64,000 nt of DNA, from NCBI GenBank assembly GCA_045648165.1, contig JAZRNL010000012.1:1-64000 (forward strand). The letters are read 5' to 3'. This document shows positions 33,014 through 42,641 of this stretch, in pieces (position 1 is the stretch's first letter; every line of letters begins with the position of its first letter). Origin of the DNA: RGIG9115 sp045648165 (lineage in GTDB: Bacteria > Bacillota > Clostridia > UBA1381). The position numbers were made by a program, and so were the translations under genes. The notes below the pieces were generated by a model. That model made no database searches. It saw nothing but the letters and a program-made list of their open reading frames with translations, and was not told the origin of the DNA.

Positions 33014-35953
33014 ATGAAACGTAAGTTTTCGCTTTTAGTGGCTGCAGCTTGTTTGTTCAGCAGCCTGACATTCGGCGGCGTTGCTCACGCTGACTCTCCG
33101 TCAACATTTACAGACGTAACAAACAAAACTCAGTATTATGAAGGAATTATGACCTTGACAAAGCTGGGTATTATTAATGGTTATACAGAGGATAACGGAG
33201 CTACATATTCTTTTAAGCCTGATGGCGAAATCACAAGAGCTGAATTTTCAAAGATTATTATCACAGCTCTTGGTGCCGGAGCCGCAGCAGGCGATTCAGA
33301 TAAGTTTAAAGATATTAACAATCACTGGGCGAAGGGATTTATTATTGCTGCAGCTGACAGAGGTATAGTTAATGGTATGGGCGACGGAACTTTTGAGCCT
33401 GATTCAAAGGTTACATATGAGCAGGCAGTAAAAATGATTGTTTGTGCTGCCGGATATGAAAAACAGGGATTAGCTCTCGGCGGATGGCCTAAGGGTTATC
33501 TTGCACAGGCAGACAATCTTGCCATTACAAAGAACGCAGTATCTGCAAATTCATCTTCTCCCGCTTCAAGAGGTATTATAGCTCAACTTATGTACAATGT
33601 TCTTGAAGTTGAGATCCCTGAGTATGATATAACAGGGAATTTAAAGGATGAACTTAAAACCTTTATGGAAACATACCTTGGTATAGTAAAGGAAAAGGCA
33701 ACTATCGTAGGTGTAGAGGATAAAGTTCTCGCTTCTTTCCAAGGTACACTTTATCTCGATGAAATGGCTGTTAAGCTCCGTAATGGCGATATCGTAACAA
33801 TGGATTACACAACATATTTTGAGGACAAGGCAGAGATTGAAGAGCGCCTCGGGCAGGAAGCTGTTGTATACTATCGCTTGGGTAAATCAGGCGCACTCAA
33901 TACTCTTTATGCAATCGACTTTGAATCCGGTAAAAATACAGTTACAGTGGTGGGTAATGAAGATATTGACTCCTATAATGACGGAACGCTTAAGTATTAT
34001 GATAAAAGCGACAAGTTAAAGACTTTGAATATTGACTTAGATAGAGTATCCGTTTACTATAATGGCAAGCTTGTAAATGATGCTGAAACTGCTTTGGATG
34101 CATATCTTGAACCTTCACTGGACAGCTTTTTCTACGGAGAAGTTAAGTTTACCGATAGTGGAAGTGACAAGAGTATTGACATTGTAGAAATTACTGACTA
34201 TGAGTTTATGGTTGTTTCAAAAACACCTTCAACTACAGATTATAAAGTAACAAACAAGGTTAGGTTTACAAATGGAAATGAGCCTGAAGGATACATCCCT
34301 TCAATAGCTTTGGACCCTGAATCTATCACTTATGAATCAATTATTACAAACGCATCAGGTAAAGAAGTTGCTGTTACATCGCTCAAGGTTAACGATGTGC
34401 TTCTCATAGCTCTTAGCGAAGATGAAACAATCCGTACAGTAAAAGTTTGCTCAACACCTGTAACAGGCAAAATAACAGGTGAATCATCAAATAATACCAT
34501 TACAATAAATGGTAAAGAACACAAAATAAGCGATTTTGCTCAGAAATATTTTGATGATAATGATATCAAAACAGAGACAGGCTCACAAGGCACATACTAT
34601 GTTGATATTTTTGGAACAATTGTATATGCTACTCAGTCTGAAGTGTCAAAGAGTACAAGCCCTTATGTATATATCATAAAGGTTATAAAGGATGATAACG
34701 ACGAAAATAAAGCAACTCTTACTGCATATGTTCCGTCGGCTAACGCCGTTAAACAGTATACAATGGCAGGAAAAATAAGATTTAACGGATCAAACAAATC
34801 TGTTGAAAGTATTGTAGAAATACTTCGCGGAAATAAAGATTCTGGTTCGGCAGTTGTAGCACCGGATGCACATGTTGATGTTTATGGCTCGGGGAACAAA
34901 CCACACCTTTCAAACGTGAGCCAGGTTGCAAGACTTACAATTAATGGTAGTGAAGTAGAAGAAATTGTGGTGGCAGATATTTCATACAACGATTATGAAA
35001 AATCAACAGAAGACAAAATGACTATCAAACCATATCTTCAGCTGACCGGAAAAACAACTTATAAAGGCGCAAATAACTTTGATGGTAAATTCTATGTAAA
35101 TTCATCAACTACTTTCATTTATGTTCCGCAGGACAGAAGTGACACGAAATCTTATGCAAAGAAGAGTATATCATCATTCTCAGGTAGTAAGCAATACTGG
35201 GTACAGCCCTATAACGTAAACAGCTCAAGGGTTGCCGATTTGGTTATTGTATATGGTAAAGAAACCCAAACAATCACAGTTAAGGAAGAGGCTGCTGTTT
35301 GGCTCCTTGCTTCTAATCATTCTATAGAATTTGAAGATGATGAAGAAATTTACAATGTAACATATTTTAACAGCGCAGAAAAAGCAACCAACAAGAAGAG
35401 CTCTGTATCTGATAATAAGAATGTTTCAGATGTAGATTATAAAATTAAGGATCTTAGTGCAATATCTGTTGGTGACTTTTTCAGAGCCGGTACAGATTCT
35501 GAAACAGGTCTTGTTAATGCAGAGCTTGTAGTTGATTATGATGATGTAAAGGCGGCTATAAAATCAAACTGTGATTTCACCGGTTTAAGATGGTGGTCAG
35601 ATGCTAAGTCGTCCGATTCGCATAACGAAGTTCTTATCGCTAATGTAATTGATGTACTTGAAGATAATGGCAAGTATTCACTTAGAGTAACAGCAGATGG
35701 TTTTGTTGATGGGGCATTGCCTGAAACAAATGAAAGACTTATAGCCATTGATTCAGCAATCATTTACAGAGTATCAAAAGACGGAGAAGAAATTACTCCC
35801 TATGTTGAAGGTTCTGATAGCGAAAAAATAACTCCTGATACTATCAAAGGAGCAAAACTTGACGGAACATCTGCAAGTAAGATTGGTATGTATTTATATA
35901 CATCTTCAAAAGGTAATACCAAAACATGTAAAATGATTCTTATTTATGAATAA
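33014..35953 (+). CDS. Large SLH-domain surface protein (possible S-layer protein)
   Basis: A secreted 979-residue protein. The signal peptide ends at AHA (residue 26). Two clear SLH repeats follow: one from FTDVTNKTQYY to ITRAEFSKII (about 32-85) and one with FKDINNHWAKGFI and GDGTFEPDSKVTYEQA (about 96-140); a degenerate third reaches about 200. They anchor the protein to secondary wall polymer. The remaining roughly 780 residues are beta-rich, Asp/Lys/Ser-rich and without a family I recognise; the composition and length resemble S-layer proteins. Strong promoter, long leader and good ribosome site suggest high expression. Monocistronic, with its own terminator. Confidence 0.85.
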   Translation: MKRKFSLLVAAACLFSSLTFGGVAHADSPSTFTDVTNKTQYYEGIMTLTKLGIINGYTEDNGATYSFKPDGEITRAEFSKIIITALGAGAAAGDSDKFKDINNHWAKGFIIAAADRGIVNGMGDGTFEPDSKVTYEQAVKMIVCAAGYEKQGLALGGWPKGYLAQADNLAITKNAVSANSSSPASRGIIAQLMYNVLEVEIPEYDITGNLKDELKTFMETYLGIVKEKATIVGVEDKVLASFQGTLYLDEMAVKLRNGDIVTMDYTTYFEDKAEIEERLGQEAVVYYRLGKSGALNTLYAIDFESGKNTVTVVGNEDIDSYNDGTLKYYDKSDKLKTLNIDLDRVSVYYNGKLVNDAETALDAYLEPSLDSFFYGEVKFTDSGSDKSIDIVEITDYEFMVVSKTPSTTDYKVTNKVRFTNGNEPEGYIPSIALDPESITYESIITNASGKEVAVTSLKVNDVLLIALSEDETIRTVKVCSTPVTGKITGESSNNTITINGKEHKISDFAQKYFDDNDIKTETGSQGTYYVDIFGTIVYATQSEVSKSTSPYVYIIKVIKDDNDENKATLTAYVPSANAVKQYTMAGKIRFNGSNKSVESIVEILRGNKDSGSAVVAPDAHVDVYGSGNKPHLSNVSQVARLTINGSEVEEIVVADISYNDYEKSTEDKMTIKPYLQLTGKTTYKGANNFDGKFYVNSSTTFIYVPQDRSDTKSYAKKSISSFSGSKQYWVQPYNVNSSRVADLVIVYGKETQTITVKEEAAVWLLASNHSIEFEDDEEIYNVTYFNSAEKATNKKSSVSDNKNVSDVDYKIKDLSAISVGDFFRAGTDSETGLVNAELVVDYDDVKAAIKSNCDFTGLRWWSDAKSSDSHNEVLIANVIDVLEDNGKYSLRVTADGFVDGALPETNERLIAIDSAIIYRVSKDGEEITPYVEGSDSEKITPDTIKGAKLDGTSASKIGMYLYTSSKGNTKTCKMILIYE

Positions 35954-35976
35954 GATTCAAAAATAAACACAATATA

Positions 35977-36006
35977 ACAGAGGACTTACCTGTCCTCTGT
36001 TTTTGT
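35977..36006 (+). terminator. Terminator after the SLH gene
   Basis: ACAGAGGAC and GTCCTCTGT, perfect 9-bp arms around TTACCT, followed by TTTTTG. Confidence 0.92.
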
Positions 36007-36149
36007 GTGTGTAAAAATATTCAAAGATAATGTTTCTTATAGTCAACATCTAACGAAAACTAAAAAAATATTATAAAACTATAAAAATATTGATGCCATA
36101 TAATAGCAATGATTTGGTTAATGTAAATTTTATTATAGGAGGAATAATA

Positions 36150-36791
36150 ATGGATAAAGAAAAAGTTTTAACAAAGCTTACCGATGCCGGTCTTGTGGCA
36201 GTTGTAAGAGCAAATAGTGCAGATGAAGCAATAAGAATTTCAGATGCATGTTTGGAAGGCGGATGCCCCTCCATTGAGCTTACATTCACAGTTCCCGGTG
36301 CCCATAAGGTAATAGAGGAGCTTGCAAAGAGGTATTCAAAAGGCGAAATGCTTCTTGGTGCCGGAACTGTTCTTGATAGCGAAACTGCAAGAATTGCAAT
36401 TCTCTCGGGAGCAAACTATGTAGTAAGCCCGGGCTTTAACCTTGAAGCTGCAAAGCTTTGTAACAGATATAGAATTCCATATATGCCCGGATGTATGACA
36501 ATAACAGAGGTTTTAACAGCTATGGAAGCCGGAGCAGATATCGTTAAAATATTTCCTGCAGACCTTTTTGGATCAAAGATTATAAAAGACATCAAAGGTC
36601 CCCTGCCCCATGCAAAGATGATGCCTACAGGCGGTGTTGAGGTTTCAAATGTTCATGAATGGATAAAAGCAGGTGCAGTTGCAGTAGGTGCAGGAAGCTC
36701 ACTTACAGCAGGTGCGAAAACAGGCGACTATACTAAAATAACAGCCACAGCAAAAAAGTTTATTGCAAAAATTAAGGAGGCTCGCGGATAA
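36150..36791 (+). CDS. eda: KDPG/KHG aldolase
   Basis: This 213-residue class I aldolase cleaves 2-keto-3-deoxy-6-phosphogluconate to pyruvate and glyceraldehyde-3-phosphate. Key residues are in family positions: Arg20 (VVRAN), Glu43 in SIELTFT, the GAGTV motif (70-74) and the Schiff-base Lys133 in DIVKIFPA; PTGGV binds phosphate. ATG 36150 follows AGGAGG by 7 nt; an in-frame ATG earlier has no ribosome site. It overlaps the kinase gene by one base; together they complete breakdown of sugar acids from uronates or galactonate-like compounds. Confidence 0.95.
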   Translation: MDKEKVLTKLTDAGLVAVVRANSADEAIRISDACLEGGCPSIELTFTVPGAHKVIEELAKRYSKGEMLLGAGTVLDSETARIAILSGANYVVSPGFNLEAAKLCNRYRIPYMPGCMTITEVLTAMEAGADIVKIFPADLFGSKIIKDIKGPLPHAKMMPTGGVEVSNVHEWIKAGAVAVGAGSSLTAGAKTGDYTKITATAKKFIAKIKEARG

Positions 36792-37822
36792 TGGCTAAGA
36801 TAGTAACAATGGGAGAAATAATGCTCAGACTTTCAACTCCCTTAAATGAAAAAATTATACAGGCAGATGAATTTGATGTATGCTACGGGGGCGGCGAAGC
36901 AAACGTTGCAGTATCACTTGCAAACTACGGTCACGATGCAGAGTTTGTAACAAAGGTTCCTGAAAATCCCATCGGCGAATGTGCTGTTGCGTCACTTCGT
37001 AAAATGAATGTTAAAACAGATAATATTGCTCGTGGTGGTGAAAGACTTGGAATATACTTCCTTGAAACAGGTGCAGCTATGCGTGCATCAAACGTTGTAT
37101 ACGACAGGGCACATTCTTCAATATCAACTGCTGTTGCGTCGGACTTTGATTTTGATAAAATTTTCGACGGTGCAGATTGGTTCCATTTTACAGGAATTAC
37201 TCCTGCAGTGTCAGATGCTGCAGCAGTTCTTACAGAGCAAGCTTTGAAGGTTTCTAAAGCCAAAGGTGTAAAAGTAAGCTGTGACCTTAATTTCAGAAAG
37301 AAGCTCTGGTCAAGCGAAAAGGCACAAAAGGTAATGTCAAACCTTATGCAGTATGTTGATGTTTGTATCGGAAACGAAGAAGATGCCGAAAAGGTTCTTG
37401 GCTTCAAACCCGGAAATACAGATGTTACAAGCGGCGACCTTGAGCTTGCAGGTTATAAGAGCATATTTGAACAGATGGTTGAAAAGTTTAACTTTGAATA
37501 TGTAATATCATCTCTTAGAGTTTCTCATTCTGCATCTGATAACGGATGGTCTGCTTGCATTTATTCAAGAGATACTAAGGAATTCTATCATTCAAGAGAA
37601 TACAGAATTGCCCCGATTGTAGACCGTGTTGGCGGGGGCGATAGCTTTGCAGGCGGTACAATCTGTGGCTTCCTCGACGGAAAGAATTTCAAAGAAGCAT
37701 TGGAATTCGGTGTTGCGGCATCAGCTCTTAAGCATACAATTCCCGGTGACTTCAACCTCGTTTCGAGATCAGATGTTGATAACCTTGTAGGCGGCGACGG
37801 TTCAGGACGTGTACAGAGATAA
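36791..37822 (+). CDS. kdgK: 2-keto-3-deoxygluconate kinase (PfkB family)
   Basis: A 343-residue PfkB/ribokinase-family sugar kinase, most likely phosphorylating KDG to KDPG for the aldolase encoded just upstream. Family signatures: GEIMLRLSTP at the start, CYGGGEANVAVSLA (first PfkB signature region), VSCDLNFRKKLW and the C-terminal VDRVGGGDSFAGGTICGFL with the catalytic Asp. The pairing with eda, overlapping by one base, is the main reason to choose KDG rather than another sugar. A terminator follows. Confidence 0.9.
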   Translation: MAKIVTMGEIMLRLSTPLNEKIIQADEFDVCYGGGEANVAVSLANYGHDAEFVTKVPENPIGECAVASLRKMNVKTDNIARGGERLGIYFLETGAAMRASNVVYDRAHSSISTAVASDFDFDKIFDGADWFHFTGITPAVSDAAAVLTEQALKVSKAKGVKVSCDLNFRKKLWSSEKAQKVMSNLMQYVDVCIGNEEDAEKVLGFKPGNTDVTSGDLELAGYKSIFEQMVEKFNFEYVISSLRVSHSASDNGWSACIYSRDTKEFYHSREYRIAPIVDRVGGGDSFAGGTICGFLDGKNFKEALEFGVAASALKHTIPGDFNLVSRSDVDNLVGGDGSGRVQR

Positions 37823-37833
37823 ATTGGTTATAT

Positions 37834-37868
37834 AAAGAAGCGGAAATTAAACATTCTGCTTCTTTTTT
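37834..37868 (+). terminator. Terminator of eda-kdgK
   Basis: AAAGAAGCGGAA and TTCTGCTTCTTT pair with one mismatch around ATTAAACA, followed by T-run; it overlaps the 3' end of the convergent ylbJ gene. Confidence 0.75.
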
Positions 37869-38908
37869 CGTTGTATACTCATAAAAACCAGTATAAGCAG
37901 GATTGCGGCTATGGACATTACAGTATAAGCGGATGCCAGTGTAAATATTGCGTGAATTGATTGAGATGCAGGAAGCGTGGCAGTGACTGTTCTTGTGGTA
38001 CATATCAATATAAATGTTATAGCTCCGCTAAAAAGGCCATGGAGAAGTTTACCCAATATATAAGGTTTAACAGACAACCCGTGCTTAGCGGTAACGGACA
38101 TAACCTGCATATGAACGCTAAGCCCTGCGAATCCCGTTACAATAGATGCGGAAATAAGCTTTAAAGGAAGCGGTAATGCCGATGTTGAAATTAAAACATT
38201 TCCGCTTGCGAATTCAAATAATCCGTAAATAAGAGGAGGCACTTCAAAAGGCAGAATATCTATAAATAATCGCGATGCAACTGAGAAAAAGAGTATGGTT
38301 CCGCAAACGAGAAGCATACTGTTAGTGGCGTTAACTGTGGAGGTTCTGAAAATTTCTGCAAAGCTAAGTTCTTTTGTTGACAGCGTGTATGGTGGAGCAG
38401 AGTGTTTTTCTTTTGAGTGGCTCCTCATACATATCCCAACCAGGATAGCACTTAAAATGTGTGATGCATAAAGTAATATTCCGATATCAAGTCCCATATA
38501 TAATCCAACACCCACTGAACCTAAAATAAATAACGGTCCGGAATTGTTGCAAAAGGCAAGCAGTCTCTCGGTTTCGCTTTTGGAGATGTACCCTGTTTCG
38601 TAAAGCTGGCAGGCGGTAACAGCACCAAGAGGGTATCCGCTTATTATCCCAAGTACAAATGCGCTACTTCCGTTGGGATTTATATTAAAAAGAGGTTTCA
38701 TCACAGGAGAAAAAACCTTTGCTATCCTTTGGCAAAAGCCTGAATATACAAGTATTCCCGAGCAAATAAAAAAGGGAAAAAGCGAGGGGATAATCATATC
38801 TGTACATAAAAAGAGAGCATCTCTTGAATAGATAATGGCGCTTTCTCCTTTTATTATAAGCAGACAGATAATGCCAAGTGTGAAAGCGATAAATATCTTG
38901 TTTTTCAT
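37847..38908 (-). CDS. ylbJ: Sporulation integral membrane protein YlbJ
   Basis: A 353-residue polytopic membrane protein with about eight hydrophobic helices and the Gate (nucleoside-recognition) domain arrangement of YlbJ, a sigmaE-dependent protein needed for spore cortex formation. Characteristic segments are MIIPSLFPFFICSGILVYSG near residue 38, FVLGIISGYPLGAVTACQLYE near 104, and LLAFCNNSGPLFILGSVGVG near 140. It diverges from yqfC, another sporulation gene, across 138 bp. Some family members are annotated as nucleoside recognition or ferrous transport related, but sporulation is the best call. Confidence 0.9.
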   Translation of the reverse strand: MKNKIFIAFTLGIICLLIIKGESAIIYSRDALFLCTDMIIPSLFPFFICSGILVYSGFCQRIAKVFSPVMKPLFNINPNGSSAFVLGIISGYPLGAVTACQLYETGYISKSETERLLAFCNNSGPLFILGSVGVGLYMGLDIGILLYASHILSAILVGICMRSHSKEKHSAPPYTLSTKELSFAEIFRTSTVNATNSMLLVCGTILFFSVASRLFIDILPFEVPPLIYGLFEFASGNVLISTSALPLPLKLISASIVTGFAGLSVHMQVMSVTAKHGLSVKPYILGKLLHGLFSGAITFILICTTRTVTATLPASQSIHAIFTLASAYTVMSIAAILLILVFMSIQRKKKQNV

Positions 38909-39046
38909 TAAACCCGTCCTTTCTTAACTTGTTTTGTACATTTTTATGCACTGGATTATTTTTTTAAAACCTCTTTAAACATTATTCACGGTGTTTTATC
39001 ATAAGTATTAAACTGAGGATTTTTATACAAGAGGAGGGGGAATTGT

Positions 39047-39322
39047 ATGAATAAGCGCACAATAGGTGACAAAATATCCGAATATAACAAAGTGCCTAAA
39101 GAGACGGTCATGGAGCTTGCAAAGCTGTCATTTGCTGAAAATAGAGAACTTTATATTGAAAATCATAAAGGGATTTTAGAATATACAAAGGAACTTATAC
39201 GCATAAAGACAAAATATTCAGTTATAAGAATAACGGGGGCAGATTTTTGTGTTTCTTATATAAATAAGTATGATATACTTGTGGAAGGAATTTTTTACAG
39301 TATAGTATTTGAATTAGCCTGA
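39047..39322 (+). CDS. yqfC: Sporulation protein YqfC
   Basis: A 91-residue YabP/YqfC-family protein. The order with yqfD, phoH, ybeY, dgkA and era is the conserved Firmicutes block. Residues 27-91 have the family pattern: LSFAENRELYIENHKGILEY followed by IKTKYSVIRITGADFCV. YqfC is a sigmaE-regulon protein of unknown biochemical role, proposed to act at the forespore surface with YqfD. GAGGAGGGGG lies before ATG 39047. yqfD starts about 210 bp later, an unusually wide gap for this pair. Confidence 0.9.
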   Translation: MNKRTIGDKISEYNKVPKETVMELAKLSFAENRELYIENHKGILEYTKELIRIKTKYSVIRITGADFCVSYINKYDILVEGIFYSIVFELA

Positions 39323-39533
39323 GAGTGCAACACTAAGTTAAAATATCAGATAATCCGAAGGGAGTATCTGCGTTTTGCTATGTAATGGCACAAATTATAC
39401 TCTTTAAACTCCATCAACTGATTTCAAGTATTCGGACGATATTTGCATTGGTTGTTTAGGCTGTGAAGGTTATTTTTGTAGCATATTGTACATATGCCGG
39501 TTGCAAAATATGAAAAAATAGGAGAAATTGAAA

Positions 39534-40697
39534 ATGATTTTGATTAAGTTCTTTTATTTTTTAAAAGGATATGTTATAATAAGAGTATGCGGAAAATCAG
39601 TATGGAGGCTTGTGTCCTTATGTGCAGAAAAGGGCATAAAGCTTTATAATATAACATCGGGTGAGGCGGTTACTTTTGCATTGGTGGCAGACCAATTCTA
39701 CGACTTTTACTCTCTTGCAAATGAGCTTGATGTAAGTGTTAAAATCCAAAAAGAAACAGGTCTTTATAGTCTGCTTCACCGATATAAAAAGAGAATATGC
39801 TTTCCTATAGGTGTTGCGGTTTTTATTTTGTTTTTTGCAATATCGTCGTTGTTTTTATGGGACATACGTGTAGAAACTGACGGAAATCTGTCCGAAGCAG
39901 AAGTGCTTGCAAGGCTTGAAGAAATCGGGGTTAAACCCGGAGCACTTCTTAACAACCTCCCTGACGGAAGAGCTATGAAAGAACACCTAACCGATTCTTT
40001 TTCCAACGTTCCTTGGGCATGGGTATATATAAAAGGCGTTCGTGCCATTGTTCGTATTCACGAAGGTATAATCCCTCCTGTTATAGTGAATGTTGATGAG
40101 CCGTGTGATATAATCGCGGCAAAGGACGGATTCATAACAGATATGTCCGTTAAACGAGGTAGAGAAGCAGTACTTCCGGGCAATGCAGTTCATGCGGGAG
40201 AGCTTATCGTTTCGGGAAATGTCGAAGTGGGTAAGGATGACGATGTGCGTACCTATGAAGTTCATGCAGAGGGCTCTGTTATGGCGCTTACAAGGTATGA
40301 GGAAACAGGGAAATACACGCTTTTCGAAAACAGAACTGAATTTACCGGGCGTGAGAAGAAGGTTTATGAAGTAAAGCTTTTTTCAAAAACTTTTTCATTT
40401 CTAAAAAAACCGCCATATGAAAGCAGTGTGACTGTGGAAAAGGATATTATTTCTGCTGATAAATTCAGTTTGAAGCAATATAAATATATGGAAGCCGAAA
40501 TTACAAAGGTTCAAATTCCTGAAGAATGGGTGATTGAGTTTGCAAAACGTGACCTTTCTGCACGTGTTTCTTCAAAGCTTGGTGCTTCAGCTAAACTCAT
40601 TGCAGAAGAGTACGATATAACTCGCGGTAATGATTTTCTTACAGTAACAGGTATATATAGTTTTAAAGAGGATATTGGCGTAACCGTGCCAAGATAA
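39534..40697 (+). CDS. yqfD: Sporulation protein YqfD
   Basis: A 387-residue membrane protein of the YqfD family, sigmaE-controlled in other Firmicutes. The N-terminus begins with FFYFLKGYVIIRVCGKSV..RLVSLCAEKGI-like sequence, a transmembrane helix lies at about 85-106 (FPIGVAVFILFFAISSLFLW), and the extracytoplasmic part has a POTRA-like first half and a beta-rich second half containing IAAKDGFITDMSVKRG. ATG 39534 was chosen because AGGAGA ends 8 nt before it; a TTG six bases upstream is possible. Its exact role in sporulation is unknown. Confidence 0.92.
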   Translation: MILIKFFYFLKGYVIIRVCGKSVWRLVSLCAEKGIKLYNITSGEAVTFALVADQFYDFYSLANELDVSVKIQKETGLYSLLHRYKKRICFPIGVAVFILFFAISSLFLWDIRVETDGNLSEAEVLARLEEIGVKPGALLNNLPDGRAMKEHLTDSFSNVPWAWVYIKGVRAIVRIHEGIIPPVIVNVDEPCDIIAAKDGFITDMSVKRGREAVLPGNAVHAGELIVSGNVEVGKDDDVRTYEVHAEGSVMALTRYEETGKYTLFENRTEFTGREKKVYEVKLFSKTFSFLKKPPYESSVTVEKDIISADKFSLKQYKYMEAEITKVQIPEEWVIEFAKRDLSARVSSKLGASAKLIAEEYDITRGNDFLTVTGIYSFKEDIGVTVPR

Positions 40698-40720
40698 AAT
40701 AATGTTTGGAGAATTTAATT

Positions 40721-41719
40721 ATGATGCAAAGACAAATTGAACTGCCTCAGAATTTTGATACTGCGGCACTTTTCGGGAGCTTTGATGCAAATATCAAGCT
40801 CGTTGAAAAATCTCTTTCGGTAAAAATATCTTCCCATGACGGTGGTCTGTCTGTGTCGGGGGCAGAGGAGAACGTGGAAGATGCAGAAGCAGTAATTGAG
40901 GTGCTTGTTCAGGATGTGCTTCGTGGTGAGATGCTGGACGACCAGAAAATTATATATGCCATTTCCATAGTCCGAGAAAATGGCGGTGTAGACCTTAAAA
41001 AGCTTGGAAGTGACGTTGTTGCGGTTAATTCCAAGGGGGTACCTATCAAAACAAAAACTCTTGGGCAGAAAAACTATATAAATGCCATTGATGAAAACAC
41101 CATTGTTTTCTGAATAGGTCCTGCAGGAACGGGTAAGACTTATCTGGCAGTTGCCAAAGCAGTGATGGCGCTAAGGGCTCGTGAGGTAAACAGAATAATA
41201 CTCACCAGACCGGCGGTTGAAGCCGGTGAAAAATTGGGGTTTCTGCCCGGCGACCTTCAGAATAAGGTAGACCCTTATCTGCGTCCTCTTTATGACGGAA
41301 TGTATGAAATGCTCGGAGCTGAAGGCTTTGCAAGGTATCAGGAACGGGGAATGATTGAGGTTGCGCCTCTTGCATATATGCGAGGCAGAACTCTTGATAA
41401 TGCTTTTATAATTCTTGATGAGGCACAGAATACAACGCCTGAGCAGATGAAGATGTTTCTTACAAGAATTGGTTTTGGCTCTCATGCTATAATTACAGGC
41501 GATATAACCCAGGTCGACCTTCCATCCGGGAAGAAATCAGGACTTAAAGAAGCAGAACGCGTTCTTAAAAACATAGAGGACCTTGCTTTTTGCTATCTTA
41601 CAGAAAAAGACGTTGTACGTCATCCGCTTGTTCAACGTATAATCAAGGCGTACGCGCGCTATGAGGAAGAAAGGGAAAGAAAGTATGCTACTTATAGAGA
41701 ACGCTCAAAGCAATCTTGA
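40721..41719 (+). pseudogene. phoH: phoH (YbeZ-type) interrupted by an in-frame TGA before the P-loop
   Basis: A PhoH-family ATPase gene of normal length and position, but codon 131 is TGA (41111-41113). Relatives read F-G-I-G-P-A-G-T-G-K-T here; this sequence gives IVF, stop, then IGPAGTGKT, so one base change GGA to TGA explains it. The part before (KH-like domain, about 130 residues) and the part after (RPAVEAGEKLGFLPGDL, LDEAQNT, TGDITQ) are well conserved and in the same frame, so the damage is recent, an assembly error, or bypassed. A product re-started at GTG 41162 or ATG 41165 would lack the P-loop. ATG 40721 or 40724 follows GGAGAA. The 3' end overlaps ybeY by 35 nt. Confidence 0.9.
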
Positions 41720-42170
41720 GCTTACAGATGAACTCAGGCAAATAGTAGAAGCTGTGTGTGATTATTCCCTTAAAAGTGAGGGATTTGAGGATGAAGCGCA
41801 GATAAGCATTACTTTTGTTAATAACGATGAAATAAGAACAATAAATTCTCTCCATAGAGATATTGACAGTATAACGGATGTTTTATCTTTTCCTATGCTG
41901 GAGTTTGATGAAAACGGGGAAGCGATAGCAGATTTTGATTTTGACGATGGCGAGGTTATGCTGGGAGATATTGTAATCAGCCTTGAGCGGGCGGCAGAAC
42001 AGGCAGAAAACTATGGTCACAGTCTAAAAAGAGAAGTGGCTTTCCTCACTGCTCACTCTATGCTTCACCTTTTGGGATACGACCATATGGAGCCTGAAGA
42101 AGAAAAGATAATGTTTGAAAAGCAGGAAAAAATTCTGGTTAGCCTTGGTATAACTCGAGAGGTAGTATAA
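41685..42170 (+). CDS. ybeY: Endoribonuclease YbeY
   Basis: YbeY is a zinc metalloenzyme for 16S rRNA 3'-end maturation and late 70S quality control. The 161-residue protein carries TDVLSFPM and the metal site HSMLHLLGYDHMEPEEE. It begins inside phoH; ATG 41685 was chosen over ATG 41661 because GGGAAAGAAAG lies just before it and family members start close to such an LLIEN segment. Its neighbour phoH (ybeZ) normally works with it, which makes the phoH stop notable. Confidence 0.95.
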   Translation: MLLIENAQSNLELTDELRQIVEAVCDYSLKSEGFEDEAQISITFVNNDEIRTINSLHRDIDSITDVLSFPMLEFDENGEAIADFDFDDGEVMLGDIVISLERAAEQAENYGHSLKREVAFLTAHSMLHLLGYDHMEPEEEKIMFEKQEKILVSLGITREVV

Positions 42171-42629
42171 ATGAACAAAAAGAATAATTGCTTTTTACAA
42201 AGCTTTCACTATGCAGTAAAAGGTTTTTGGGATGCCCTTCACTATGAGCGAAATCTTAGGTTTCATTTTTGTGTAGGAAACCTCATATGCTTTTTTGCCG
42301 CATTTTATGGAATAAGTGCCACAGAATGGGCGGTGCTTCTTCTTACGGTGGGATTTGTTATTTCTGCAGAGCTGTTTAACAGTGCTGTTGAAATGGCAGT
42401 AGATACCGCTACAAAGGAATTTTGCCCTGATGCAGGGCATGCAAAGGACTATGCTGCTGCGGCAACTCTTATTTCTGCAGTAATCAGTATAGGAGTTGGG
42501 ATAGCGCTTTTTGGAAACATAACAAAAATAATCAATGCCCTTACCGGTATTTTTACATCTGTTTACGGTGTTCTCATACTGATTGTACTTATTATCATCG
42601 ACCTGAAGGTGCTTTTATTAAAAAAATGA
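42171..42629 (+). CDS. dgkA: Diacylglycerol/undecaprenol kinase (DgkA family)
   Basis: A 152-residue membrane kinase. In Gram-positives this family phosphorylates undecaprenol to recycle the wall-lipid carrier. It contains the family core: SFHYAVKGFWDALHYERNLRFH, then SAELFNSAVEMAVD with the catalytic Glu, and AKDYAAAATLISA. The length exceeds the usual 120-130 by one additional hydrophobic C-terminal helix (about 128-148). ATG directly follows the ybeY stop. Confidence 0.93.
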   Translation: MNKKNNCFLQSFHYAVKGFWDALHYERNLRFHFCVGNLICFFAAFYGISATEWAVLLLTVGFVISAELFNSAVEMAVDTATKEFCPDAGHAKDYAAAATLISAVISIGVGIALFGNITKIINALTGIFTSVYGVLILIVLIIIDLKVLLLKK

Positions 42630-42641
42630 ACGGAGGAATTT

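Noticed and set aside
38941..39046. Sporulation sigma promoter for yqfC (CATAAGTAT)
   Set aside because: The -10-like sequence lacks a convincing -35 at the right distance.
41111..41113. Selenocysteine or reassigned TGA in phoH
   Set aside because: The expected residue is Gly, no SECIS-like hairpin is evident just after it, and TGA ends several other genes here, so recoding is not supported.
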